Positions 37,975 through 46,824 of a stretch of 64,000 nucleotides of DNA are shown piece after piece. The translations under genes and the position numbers were made by a program. Numbering within the stretch: the first letter of the stretch is position 1; each line of letters opens with the position of its first letter. The notes under the pieces were generated by a model. It ran no database searches, was not told where the DNA came from, and worked only from the letters and a program-made list of their open reading frames with translations. The stretch covers positions 3,286,001-3,350,000 of the forward strand of contig CAVYRS010000001.1 in the NCBI GenBank assembly GCA_963770995.1, written 5' to 3'. Source of the DNA: CAVSWN01 sp963770995. GTDB lineage: Bacteria > Acidobacteriota > Vicinamibacteria > Vicinamibacterales > CAVVIG01.

Positions 37975-40473
37975 TCACTCGGCGCGGAGCGCCGTAGACG
38001 GATCGACCACCGCCGCACGGCGCGCCGGCACGACGTTCGCCAGCGCTGCAACGGTCAACAACACGACGAGCGTCGTGCTCCAAGCGATCGGATCGACGAC
38101 GCTGATGCCGTAGAGCGCGCGGCTCAGCGCGAACGCCGCCCCCAGCGCGACCACCGCGCCGACGCCGAGCCCCGCGGCGGCGAGGCCAAGGCCCTGCCGC
38201 AGCACGAGCGCCACGACGGCCGCCGGCCTGGCACCGAGCGCCATCCGGATGCCGATCTCTCTCGACCGCCGCGCCACGGCGTACGCAATCACGCCATACA
38301 ACCCGATCGCCGCCAGCGCCATCGCCACGACACCCACGACACTGACGCCCACGGCGCCCAACCTCGCCGGCAATAGCGTCGCGGCCACCTGCGCGTCCAT
38401 CGTCTGATTGTCGAGAAACACGGCGTTGGGTTCGATCGCCGCGATTTCCCGGCGCATGGTGCTCAACATCGCGGCCGCCTCGCCGCGCCCGCGCGCAACG
38501 AGGACTTCTCCCGGAACGATCTGCTGCGACACGGAGAAGTGCACGTACGGCGTGGGCGCCTCGCCCAGGCTGCTCACCTTGTGATCGGCCGAGATGCCGA
38601 CGATTTCCACCTCGGGCCCGTCCAGCGCTCGCAGCCGGAAGCGTTTACCCAGCGCGCTGGCGTTCGGCCAGAACTTGCGCGCCATCGTTTCGTTGACGAT
38701 CGCCACGCGCGGCGTGTGCGGCGTGTCCGCCGCCGTGAAATTCCGGCCCTGCAGGATCGGCACGCCGAGCGTCGCAAAGTACTCGGACGAAACGCGCGTC
38801 ACGTCGAGGACCAGTCCCTTGTCGTTCGGCCCGTGCCGATCCGGCAGGAACACGTTGTTGCGGCTGTAATTCAGCGCGAACGGCAATCGCTCCGCAATGG
38901 CGACCGATTCGACGTCGGGCAGTGCGCGCAGACGTTCCTGCACCTGATCGAACAGCGCCTTCGTCCGCGTATTGTCGTAGCCGATCATCTTCATGTCGGT
39001 CGAGATCACCGCGATGCCCGCGGTCCGGAAACCGATGCCGATCCGCTGCGCGGCCATCAGGCTGCGCGTGAGCAGCCCCGCCGACACCAGCAACACCGTC
39101 GTGACGGCGATCTGCGTCACCACCAGACCGTCGCGAAGCGTCCACCTCCGGCCGCCCGCGCGCGTGCCGGCAACGTCTCCCTTGAGCTCGCTCACCAGAT
39201 TCGGGCGCGAGGATTTCAGTGCCGGCGCAAGCCCGGTGGCGAGCGCGGCGAGGACCGAGACGACCGAGGTGAACAGCATCACCCGCGCATCGATGCGAAG
39301 CGCAAACGACACCGGGATGGGAATGGGCAGTGGCAGCGACAAAGCGAACTGCATCAGCGTCCACGCGAGGCCGACGGCGGCGAAACCGCCGAGAACAGCC
39401 AGCACCGCCGTTTCCGACACCAGCTGCTGGACGATGCGGCTGCGGCTGGCGCCGATGGCGAGACGAATACCGATCTCCTTCTGCCGCCCAGACGCCCGCG
39501 CGAGCAGCATGCTGGCGACGTTCGCGCACGCAATCAACAGCACGAGACCGACAACCAGCATCAGCGCGCCGGCAACCGGGAGCAGCGCGCGGTCTGCAAC
39601 GGGGTGGATGTGCACGCTGTTGGTGGGAAGCACGCTGACGTCGAGATTCTTGTTCGTCTGTACGTATTCGGTTTGCAGCTGCTTGCCGATCAGATGCAGG
39701 TTCGCGGCAGCGGCATCGAACGTGGCGCCGGGCTTCAAGCGCCCTTTGGCGAACATCCACCGCTGCCCACGCCGTTCGAGCCGCGTGTTGCCGGTGGTCG
39801 ACGGCACGTTGCTGATGATGCCGGCGGGTTCGACCTCCTCCACCCACGTCATCGCCGTCCACACTTCGGGTGCGATCAGCCGCACCATGCCGGTGAACTC
39901 CGGCGGCGTGACGCCGACGATCGTGTAGACCTGCCCGTGAATCCGAATCGTCCGTCCGACGACGTCGGCGGCCCCGCCGAACTCGCGCTGCCACAGCTTG
40001 TACGAGATCACGACGACGCGCGACGCGCCGGCCTTGTCATCATCCGGCAGCAGCGTCCGGCCGACGAGCGCGCGGACGCCGAGCAACTGGAAGTAGTTCC
40101 CGGTTACGGTTTCGCCCATCGCCAGCCGCGGACGATCCGCCAGCGTCACGGCGGCAATTGCCGGACCGTAGCCGAGCATGTCGCTGAACACTTCGTTGCG
40201 GGCGATGAAATCGCGGAAGTCGGAATAGGAACTGGTGGCGTATTGATCGCCGTCGCCGCCCGTCGTGAAGACGTCGGCGAGCCGGTCGGGACGCTCGACC
40301 GGCAGCGGCCGGAACAGGAGCGCGTCAACGATAGTAAAGAGCGCCGCGTTGAACCCGATGCCGAGCGCCAGCGAGCCAATCGCGACGAGGGCAAAACCCG
40401 GGCTGCGCCGCAGCCACCGGAGCGCAAATCGAACGTCCGACGTGATGTTGTGAAACACGAGACCGTTCCTCAC
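37975..40473 (-). CDS. ADOP-type permease 5 (no prefix domain), intact
   Basis: 832 residues, no frameshift. Begins with a short leader then VRFALRWLRRSPGFALVAIG, first helix ALVAIGSLALGIGFNAALFT, MacB-PCD segment TVTGNYFQLLGVRALVGRTL, and periplasmic region. Central helices carry LLIACANVASMLLARASGRQ and KEIGIRLAIGAS; the second half ends AYAVARRSREIGIRMALGAR and ARRAAVVDPSTALRAE. It is the closest relative in the window of ADOP 2. Stands alone without padR or ATPase. A frame-uninterrupted copy like this argues that the ADOP 2 shifts are sequence errors or recent damage. Confidence 0.9.
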   Translation of the reverse strand: MRNGLVFHNITSDVRFALRWLRRSPGFALVAIGSLALGIGFNAALFTIVDALLFRPLPVERPDRLADVFTTGGDGDQYATSSYSDFRDFIARNEVFSDMLGYGPAIAAVTLADRPRLAMGETVTGNYFQLLGVRALVGRTLLPDDDKAGASRVVVISYKLWQREFGGAADVVGRTIRIHGQVYTIVGVTPPEFTGMVRLIAPEVWTAMTWVEEVEPAGIISNVPSTTGNTRLERRGQRWMFAKGRLKPGATFDAAAANLHLIGKQLQTEYVQTNKNLDVSVLPTNSVHIHPVADRALLPVAGALMLVVGLVLLIACANVASMLLARASGRQKEIGIRLAIGASRSRIVQQLVSETAVLAVLGGFAAVGLAWTLMQFALSLPLPIPIPVSFALRIDARVMLFTSVVSVLAALATGLAPALKSSRPNLVSELKGDVAGTRAGGRRWTLRDGLVVTQIAVTTVLLVSAGLLTRSLMAAQRIGIGFRTAGIAVISTDMKMIGYDNTRTKALFDQVQERLRALPDVESVAIAERLPFALNYSRNNVFLPDRHGPNDKGLVLDVTRVSSEYFATLGVPILQGRNFTAADTPHTPRVAIVNETMARKFWPNASALGKRFRLRALDGPEVEIVGISADHKVSSLGEAPTPYVHFSVSQQIVPGEVLVARGRGEAAAMLSTMRREIAAIEPNAVFLDNQTMDAQVAATLLPARLGAVGVSVVGVVAMALAAIGLYGVIAYAVARRSREIGIRMALGARPAAVVALVLRQGLGLAAAGLGVGAVVALGAAFALSRALYGISVVDPIAWSTTLVVLLTVAALANVVPARRAAVVDPSTALRAE

Positions 40474-40519
40474 GGTGGTCTTGGACGGAAACGCGGAGCG
40501 ATTCGTTCGGGTTGTAGCG

Positions 40520-40594
40520 TTTCAAAACCTGTGGCGTCCGGCTTCAGCCGGACGTCAGGTCCGCCTAAAGGCGGACCCCACGTCGGTTTTGAAA
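40520..40594. repeat. REP-like double hairpin, family E copy 2
   Basis: GTCCGGCTTCAGCCGGAC (40536-40553) and GGTCCGCCTAAAGGCGGACC (40559-40578) are two perfect or near-perfect palindromes. Both are enclosed by TTTCAAAACC (40520-40529) and GGTTTTGAAA (40585-40594). The core matches the copy at 1930-2007, but the outer arms differ. It lies between the ADOP 5 start and the M48 protease stop. Confidence 0.88.
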
Positions 40595-40607
40595 TGGTCT
40601 TCGACGG

Positions 40608-41882
40608 TTATCGGAGGTTCTCGGCCTTCCAACGCATCGCGCTGTAGATGCGCGTGCGTCCGCTCGGGTGATCGAAGAACACGATTTCCTCGATGGGGCC
40701 GGGCGCGAGCTTGCGGTAGTCGCCAAGCTTCAGCGCCGCGTTGGCGAATCCATCCGGCTGGCGCGCGGCGTTGAGGCCGAACATGTCCGCCTCGTATTCG
40801 GTCTCCCGGATGATGCTGTTGTTGATCGGCGTGGCGAGGAACGAGTACACGGAGAATAGCAGCGCGATCAGCGGGAGTCCGGCGACGTCGCCGACCGACC
40901 CGACGCGCCACTCCCCGTGCCGGCGGCGCAGCCACTCGAATCCGACGCCGACGAGTGCGAAGCCGACCGCCACCACGAGCGACGTTTCGAGCAGGTTCTT
41001 CAGCACGTGGTTCAGCACGTAATGGCCCATCTCGTGCCCGAGCACGGCCTCGATCTCTTCGAGGGATCCGCGCTTGAGCAGGTTGTCGTTGAGGCTGATG
41101 CGCTCGGTTCCGAGAAATCCGCTCACGTTCGCGCTGATTCTCGTCGTCTGACGCGATTGATCGACGACGAAGACGTCTTCGGCCTTGATGCCGTTGGCGC
41201 GCGCCATGCGAAGGATCGGATCGCGGATGGCGGGCTCCGTCACCGGCGTGTAGGTGTTGAACAGCGGCGCGATGAACACCGGCGCGATCGTCGCGCCGAT
41301 GATGCTGAAAACGACAATCACGCCGGTGGCCCACAGCCACCAGGATTGCCCGACCCGGCGAAGGATGCCGTACAGCGTCATGATGAGCAGGCCGCCGAAC
41401 ACGAGCGCGACGCCGAACCCCTTGGTCTGATCCCACATCCACGGCCAGAACGTCTGCGTGGCGAGGCCGTATTTGTGCTCGCGATAGAAATCCGTGTAGA
41501 GCGTCCACGGGAACGTCGCGATGGCGAGCACGACGTTGAACTGCAGCCAGTAGATCAGCGTCTGCAGCGGCCGGAGTCGCGTCCATTCTTCCGCCCGATC
41601 GCGCATCGCCGCCGACCAGCCGATCGCGAGCAGCGTCCAGAGGATGATCGTCCGGTAGAGAAAATTCCAGAGCTGCAGCCAGTATCCGCCTTCGAAGTAC
41701 GCATCGGACCGAGCTTTCTTGTCGGCTGGAACCGTTGCGAGATACGCCTCGGTGGCGCGGTCGGCATCGAACGAAGCCGAGGCCTGTGCCCCGGGAGGGA
41801 TCTGCTGCGCCGGCTGTGCTTGTGCTGCGACCCGGGTTGGCCACAAGGCGGAGACAAGCAGTATCGCGGCGAACAACTTCAT
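40608..41882 (-). CDS. M48 (Ste24/HtpX-like) integral membrane metalloprotease
   Basis: 424 residues with a signal-like N-terminus MKLFAAILLVSALWPTRVAA and about six membrane spans. Zinc motif HEMGH at residues 283-287 (LGHEMGHYVLNHVLKNLLET), third ligand Glu in RETEYEADMFGLNAA. The layout, with four spans before the active site and FHDHPSGRTRI-like sequence (FFDHPSGRTRIYSAMRW) at the end, fits the CAAX-protease/Ste24 M48A type. Role: membrane protein quality control or peptide processing. Its ATG overlaps the stop of the upstream uncharacterised gene (ATGA), indicating coupled translation. Confidence 0.88.
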   Translation of the reverse strand: MKLFAAILLVSALWPTRVAAQAQPAQQIPPGAQASASFDADRATEAYLATVPADKKARSDAYFEGGYWLQLWNFLYRTIILWTLLAIGWSAAMRDRAEEWTRLRPLQTLIYWLQFNVVLAIATFPWTLYTDFYREHKYGLATQTFWPWMWDQTKGFGVALVFGGLLIMTLYGILRRVGQSWWLWATGVIVVFSIIGATIAPVFIAPLFNTYTPVTEPAIRDPILRMARANGIKAEDVFVVDQSRQTTRISANVSGFLGTERISLNDNLLKRGSLEEIEAVLGHEMGHYVLNHVLKNLLETSLVVAVGFALVGVGFEWLRRRHGEWRVGSVGDVAGLPLIALLFSVYSFLATPINNSIIRETEYEADMFGLNAARQPDGFANAALKLGDYRKLAPGPIEEIVFFDHPSGRTRIYSAMRWKAENLR

Positions 41883-42518
41883 CGTCGCAGCGCCAGCCAG
41901 GCGGCCGTCGCGGCGGCCTTTTCCTCCGCGCGCCACCGGCCGCCGAGTGTCTTGCCAAAGGCTGCGACGGTTCGCGACACGGCGCTCGCAGGGCGGCCGA
42001 GATCCTTGGCGGCTCGTGACGGCGAGCTGTTTGTCGACGATGACATCGCAATCGACATCGCGGGCGCCGAGCGCGTCTTCGAGCACCGTTCGAAACAACT
42101 GGCCCTCGTGCGCGTGCGCGCGGATGTGCGGGTTGGCCACCGTCGACGGGTCGATCAGGCTTCCCACGACCAGTGCCGCCCGCGTCAGGGGCCGCTCGGC
42201 GGAAGCCCGCCCTGAGCGAGCTCGTCCTTCGACAGGCTCAGGACGAGCGAGTCGAAGGGCCTCACCCTCCATCTGCGCCAGGAGCGCGGCGACCGATTTC
42301 TGCGCGCAGCGCTTGACGATCCCGACTCGCCGCGCGATCTCGCGCGCATCCTCTTCTGTCTTGAAGAAGCCGTCGTGGTAGGGCTGCCGGGTTTCGGGAA
42401 CGTCAGGATCGCTCAACTCGACAATGTGCGTCGCCACGGCCTGCGGCGCGGCTCGCGACCCGGCCAGGACGACCGCGATCGCATGTCCGGACTTGACTCG
42501 GAAACCGACCGCCCTCAT
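41879..42518 (-). CDS. Conserved uncharacterised protein with in-frame family A repeat, one frameshift
   Basis: About 213 residues. Begins MRAVGFRVKSGHAIAVVLAG, then VELSDPDVPETRQPYHDGFF, and later ALVVGSLIDPSTVANPHIRA with HAHEGQLFRTVLEDALGARD. I recognise this as a conserved bacterial family without assigned function; the alternating strands and acidic residues loosely suggest an RNase H-like fold (inference). Near 42010 the frame changes; the other frame ends FGKTLG...EEKAAATAAWLALRR with a TGA overlapping the M48 start. The middle LARPEPVEGRARSGR is encoded by a 29-nt REP hairpin (42220-42248) and its flanks, and is foreign to the family. Confidence 0.65.
42213..42260. repeat. Family A REP inside a coding sequence
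   Basis: The 29-nt hairpin (42220-42248, stems GCTCGTCCT / AGGACGAGC) is flanked by CCTGAGCGA on the left and GAGTCGAAGGG on the right. The same composite, flanks included, occurs at 52090-52137 inside ADOP 7. Here it is translated in frame on the minus strand. Confidence 0.9.
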
Positions 42519-42519
42519 G

Positions 42520-43339
42520 TCACTTCATCAGGTCGTTCACCTCGTCGAACGCCAAAGCGTGCGCGGTGAACGCGCCGTAGGTCCCCTGTGCCTTCAGCTC
42601 GCGGGCGGTGTCGCGCACGACGGCGAGCGCCGCGCGCAGCGGCCCCGACCCGAGGCTGACGCGGGCCACGCCCAGCGCCTCGAGATCGGCAATCGGCGGC
42701 GTGCCTTTGACGGCCAGGATGTTGATCGGGCCGTCAAGGCTTCGCACGAGCTCGCCAGATGGTATCGCGATCGCGAACCCCGGGCACGAACACGCAATCG
42801 GCGCCGGCGGCGAGAAACGCGCGGCCGCGCTCGATCGCCACGCTGAGACGCGACTCAGGCGCGCCGAGGGCGCGCAGGAACACGTCGGTGCGCGCGTTGA
42901 TCACGACGCGGACACCGGCTGTCGCCGCCGCCTTGGCAATCGTTTTGATCTTGTCCACCTGCAGCGAGATCGGCTCGAGCTCCGTCGCGTCCGGCACGAA
43001 GTCCTCGATGTTGATGCCGACAGCGCCGGCGGCGATCACGCGCAGCACGACCTCGGCGACGGCATCCGGTGTGGTGCCGTAGGCGTGCTCGATGTCCGCG
43101 GTGACGGGCACTTTGACGGCGCGCGCGATCCGCGCGACCGCCTCGATCATCTCGCGCGTCGGCACGATGCCGCCGTCGGGATAGCCGAGGGCCGCGGCGA
43201 CCCCGGCGCTCGAGGTCGCGATCGCGGGGAAGCCTTCGGCCTCGAAGACACGTGCGCTCGCCGCGTCCCACGCGTTGGGCAGAACCAGGATCGGCGGTCC
43301 GTGGTGCAGGGCGCGCAGGCGCGCCGCCTTGTCCGGCAC
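42520..43339 (-). CDS. Isocitrate lyase/PEP mutase-family enzyme, one frameshift
   Basis: About 273 residues. The TIM-barrel starts LRALHHGPPILVLPNAWDAA, followed by TSSAGVAAALGYPDGG, the metal-binding segment VPVTADIEHAYG and NIEDFV, and VVINARTDVFLRALG. A frame change near 42765 separates the last third, which continues INILAVKGTPPIADLEALGV and ARVSLGSGPLRAAL. Members cleave or rearrange C-C and C-P bonds (2-methylisocitrate lyase, oxaloacetate hydrolase, phosphonopyruvate hydrolase). Lacking the KKCGH-type loop of true isocitrate lyases, it belongs to the short class. Specific substrate unresolved. Confidence 0.83.
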
Positions 43340-43369
43340 GGGAAAAGTATACGTGACTGACGAGCGGGA

Positions 43370-44242
43370 TTACTTCGGCAGCTTGAACGCCGTGTCGGTC
43401 GCGACGCTGAATTTCTTGTAATCCGAGTACTGGACGACGCTTTCGACCTCGAATTTTCGAACGAGAGCGCGTCCGAGCCCCTTGAACCGGGTCTCGGCCG
43501 GCAGCCACACTTCGTCGTTCACCTTGCGGCGCTCGAGCGACGCGGTCGTGCCCTTGTACAGTTTTCCGAGGATCAGACCGACAGACACATCCTGCAGCAC
43601 TTCGATCTCGACCCGCGCGACCTGGTAGTCGAGCTCGCTCACCCACGCGCGTCCTTTCACCTTCTGCATCAGGCGGCCGTCGTCGGTTTTCGGCGTGGGA
43701 TTTGGTTTGGGCGCAAACACGACGACGACCATCGGACGGCCGTCACGAACCTGCCGTTCGACCATCGTGAACGTGTAGACGCGATTGAGATCGTCGAGGG
43801 TGTCCTGCTCTTCCTGGCGGTCCTTGGCGGCCTGCTGTTCGCGCTTCGCACGCTCGCCGGGACTTTCGTGCTCGCGTCGCTGCCGCGCCTCGAGCATTTC
43901 TTTCTGGCGTGTCCGGTCCTCTTCCTCGAGCTCGCGCGGATCGCGCCGCTTCCCGTCGATTTCGATCAGCCGGCGATAGGTGTCGTCGGGGCCCGGGTAC
44001 ACCTGAAAAACCTTCTCCGCGCCAAGCTGCACCTTGCCGAGCTTGGTGAGCTGAATGTCACGCCGGCGCTCGAGGTAGGTGTATTGCCTCAGCAGCGCGC
44101 GATCCATTCGCATGTGCGCGCGTACCTTGGCGAGAAAGGCGGATGGCTCCGGGAGCGGACGATCCCCCGCCGCCTCGGAGGATCCGAGCGAATGGAGCGA
44201 CAGGATGGACGCGCACACGACGAACGCGAAGCGCAGAGTCAC
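43370..44242 (-). CDS. Exported LolA-like uncharacterised protein
   Basis: 290 residues, intact. Signal peptide (LRFAFVVCASILSLHSLGSS). The N-terminal half is strongly helical and charged (DPRELEEEDRTRQKEMLEAR, EHESPGERAKREQQAAKDRQ). The C-terminal half has beta-strands WVSELDYQVARVEIEVLQDV and LYKGTTASLERRKVNDEVWL with ETRFKGLGRALVRKFEVESV, resembling lipoprotein-binding LolA/outer-membrane lipoprotein-sorting folds. This architecture recurs in Acidobacteriota without known function. It lies just downstream of the four-ADOP operon in the same orientation (20-bp gap) and could be its last gene. Confidence 0.65.
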   Translation of the reverse strand: MTLRFAFVVCASILSLHSLGSSEAAGDRPLPEPSAFLAKVRAHMRMDRALLRQYTYLERRRDIQLTKLGKVQLGAEKVFQVYPGPDDTYRRLIEIDGKRRDPRELEEEDRTRQKEMLEARQRREHESPGERAKREQQAAKDRQEEQDTLDDLNRVYTFTMVERQVRDGRPMVVVVFAPKPNPTPKTDDGRLMQKVKGRAWVSELDYQVARVEIEVLQDVSVGLILGKLYKGTTASLERRKVNDEVWLPAETRFKGLGRALVRKFEVESVVQYSDYKKFSVATDTAFKLPK

Positions 44243-44262
44243 ACATCGCGTTCAAGCACAAT

Positions 44263-46824
44263 TTATTCCGACCGCAGCGCGATCAGCGGATCCACGCGCA
44301 CCGCGCGTCGCGCCGGCAGCCACGCCGCGCCGATGGCGACCAGCAGTAGTACCAGCGAAACGGCGCCGAAGGTGAGCGGATCAGTCGCAGTGACGTCGTA
44401 AAGCAGGCTGGACATCAGCCGCGTGAGCGCCGCGGCCGCGCCAATCCCCAGCACCGCGCCGGCAACCGCGGGCGCCACGCCCTGACCCACGACCATCGCC
44501 ACGACGTCGCGGCCGCGCGCGCCCAGGGCCAGGCGGACGCCGATCTCGTGCGTGCGCTCGGTCACGGCGTAGGCCACGACACCGTAGATGCCAATCGCAG
44601 ACAGCGCGAGCGCCACCACGGCAAACAGCCCCAGTAACAACATGTTGAAGCGGCGGGGCCCCAGGGAGGTGCTCATCCGCTGCTCCATCGAGCGCACGTC
44701 GGACACCGGCTGATCGCGATCGAGCGACGCGACGGATTGTCGAATGGCCGCCGTCATCGCGAGCGGATCGCTGTCGGTGCGGACGGCGACGAACATCGCC
44801 CGGACGGTCGATCCCGCGAACAGCGGCTGCGAGTACGGCACGTAGAGCTCCGGCGTCTCCCTCGCGTCGAGCGCCCGATGCTTGATCGTCCCGACGACGC
44901 CGACGATCTGATACCAGGCGGGCTCCTGCTGGCTGAATGCGACGCGCTTGCCGATCGCGTCGCCCTTCGAAAAGAACTTGCGCGCGAGCGCCTGGTTCAC
45001 CATCGCGGCGCGCGGCGCGGCCAGCGTGTCGCGCTCGGTGAATTCCCGGCCCTGCAGGATCGGAATGTGCATCGTCGTAAAGTACCCGGGCGTGACGAAT
45101 CGAATCTCTTCGTCGGCCTGGTCCTCGGGCCGCGTCACGGTACGGCCTTCGATGTAGAAGGTGCGATCGCCGCCGAATCCGCTGAGCGGTACGGCGTTCG
45201 CCGCGCCTACCGACCGCACGCCCGGCGTAGCGCGCAGTCGCCCGTACAGCTCGTTGTAGAACGCGTCGCCGCGCTCGAAGGTGCCGTACTTCGCCTCCGG
45301 CGGCGCAATCCTGAAGGTGAGCACACGATCCGCGTTGAAGCCGGGCGCGGCCGATTGCACGCGGGCGAAGCTGTTCACCAGGAGCCCGGCGCCCACGAGG
45401 AGCACCAGCGACAACGCGACCTCGGCGACGATGAGCGCGTTGCCGAACGCCCGGCGACGGCCCGCCGCACCCGAGCGTCCGCCCTCTTTCAACGTGTCAC
45501 CGGGAGCGGTACGCGACATCTGCAGCGCGGGGACGAGCCCGAAGAGGATTCCTGTCGCGAGCGACACAATCGCCGTAAAGCCCACGACGCGGCCGTCGAG
45601 TGCAATCTCGCCGAGCCTCGGGATGTCGGCGGGCGCGATCGAGATCAGCAGATCCAAACCCCAGACGGCCGTCAACAAACCAACGGCCCCACCGCACGCG
45701 GCAAGCAGCACGCTTTCGGTGAGCAACTGGCGAACGATTCGCGAGCGCCTCGCACCGAGCGCCGTCCGGATCGCCACTTCCTTGCGCCTCGCGCTTGCTC
45801 GCGCCAACAGCAGATTCGCGACGTTGGCGCAAGCGATCAGCAGGACGAAGCCGACGGCACCGAATTGCAGCAACAGCGCGCGGCGCGTGCCGCCGACGAT
45901 CTCATCGTGCAGGCCGCGCACGGTCGTGTAGTAGCCGCCGCGGTACGCCTGTGGATGCTCCTGCACCATCCCCTCGGTCACGAGGTTCATGCCGCTCTGT
46001 GCATGCGCGACGGTCAGGCCGGGTTTCAGGCGTCCGAGGACGGTGTAGGACCGCGATCCGCGATTGTTCTCGCTCAAGAGATCCGCGTCGAACAAGAGCG
46101 GCTTCCAGAGTTCGACGGAATCGTCTGGAAAATGAAAGCCGGCAGGCATGACGCCGACGACTTCTGCGCCCTTGCCGTCAACCGCGATGATCTTTCCGAT
46201 GATGCCGCGATCGCCGCCAAACATCCGCTGCCACAAGCCATGCGAGAGGACGATGCGCTCCACGCCCGGCTTTTCGTCGGTTTCATCGAGGACACGGCCG
46301 AGAGCTGGCGTCACGCCGAGCAATGGCAACAGGCTCGCCGTCACCACCGCGCCCTCCACACGCTCGGGCGATGCAATGTCAGTGATGTTGAACCCCTGCG
46401 TGTCGTACGCGGCCATTCGCTCGAATACACGATTGCGATCGCGGAATTCCGTATACTCCAGCGCCGACGCCACGATGTCCTTCAGCTGGTGACGCACCAG
46501 GTTGTCCCACACGACAACCAGGCGATCGGGCTCGTGGTACGGCAGCGGCCGCAGCACGACCGCGTTGACGACGCTGAAGATCGCCGCGTTCGCGCCGATG
46601 CCGAGCGCCAGGGTCAGGATGACGATCAGCGAAAAGCTGCGGGCCTTCCACAGCGATCGCGCGGCATGACGAACTTCACGCGGCCAATCTCCAGGATTCA
46701 CTCTGGCAACTTCGGCGGATACGGATTTCATGGCGTCCTGATGCGAGACTCCGGCGGCCCGCAGCTCCGCGTACTGATCACGAAGATGCTGCGCCACTTC
46801 CTCCGCCATGTCTTTCCAGTTCAT
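44263..46824 (-). CDS. ADOP-type permease 9, last of the four-permease operon
   Basis: 853 residues, intact. Short prefix domain (MNWKDMAEEVAQHLRDQYAE), then helix FSLIVILTLALGIGANAAIF, MacB-PCD region (VVTASLLPLLGVTPALGRVL), central helices with LLIACANVANLLLARASARR and KEVAIRTALGAR, second periplasmic region, and C-terminal helices with AYAVTERTHEIGVRLALGAR, ending RVDPLIALRSE. Its ATG overlaps the stop of ADOP 8 (GAATGA). No ATPase is encoded with it. Confidence 0.92.
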   Translation of the reverse strand: MNWKDMAEEVAQHLRDQYAELRAAGVSHQDAMKSVSAEVARVNPGDWPREVRHAARSLWKARSFSLIVILTLALGIGANAAIFSVVNAVVLRPLPYHEPDRLVVVWDNLVRHQLKDIVASALEYTEFRDRNRVFERMAAYDTQGFNITDIASPERVEGAVVTASLLPLLGVTPALGRVLDETDEKPGVERIVLSHGLWQRMFGGDRGIIGKIIAVDGKGAEVVGVMPAGFHFPDDSVELWKPLLFDADLLSENNRGSRSYTVLGRLKPGLTVAHAQSGMNLVTEGMVQEHPQAYRGGYYTTVRGLHDEIVGGTRRALLLQFGAVGFVLLIACANVANLLLARASARRKEVAIRTALGARRSRIVRQLLTESVLLAACGGAVGLLTAVWGLDLLISIAPADIPRLGEIALDGRVVGFTAIVSLATGILFGLVPALQMSRTAPGDTLKEGGRSGAAGRRRAFGNALIVAEVALSLVLLVGAGLLVNSFARVQSAAPGFNADRVLTFRIAPPEAKYGTFERGDAFYNELYGRLRATPGVRSVGAANAVPLSGFGGDRTFYIEGRTVTRPEDQADEEIRFVTPGYFTTMHIPILQGREFTERDTLAAPRAAMVNQALARKFFSKGDAIGKRVAFSQQEPAWYQIVGVVGTIKHRALDARETPELYVPYSQPLFAGSTVRAMFVAVRTDSDPLAMTAAIRQSVASLDRDQPVSDVRSMEQRMSTSLGPRRFNMLLLGLFAVVALALSAIGIYGVVAYAVTERTHEIGVRLALGARGRDVVAMVVGQGVAPAVAGAVLGIGAAAALTRLMSSLLYDVTATDPLTFGAVSLVLLLVAIGAAWLPARRAVRVDPLIALRSE

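Noticed and set aside
38539..40647. A 702-codon plus-strand open frame opposite ADOP 5
   Set aside because: It is rich in Arg, His and Asp with no hydrophobic or domain pattern, and mirrors the high-GC codon use of the real permease gene on the minus strand.
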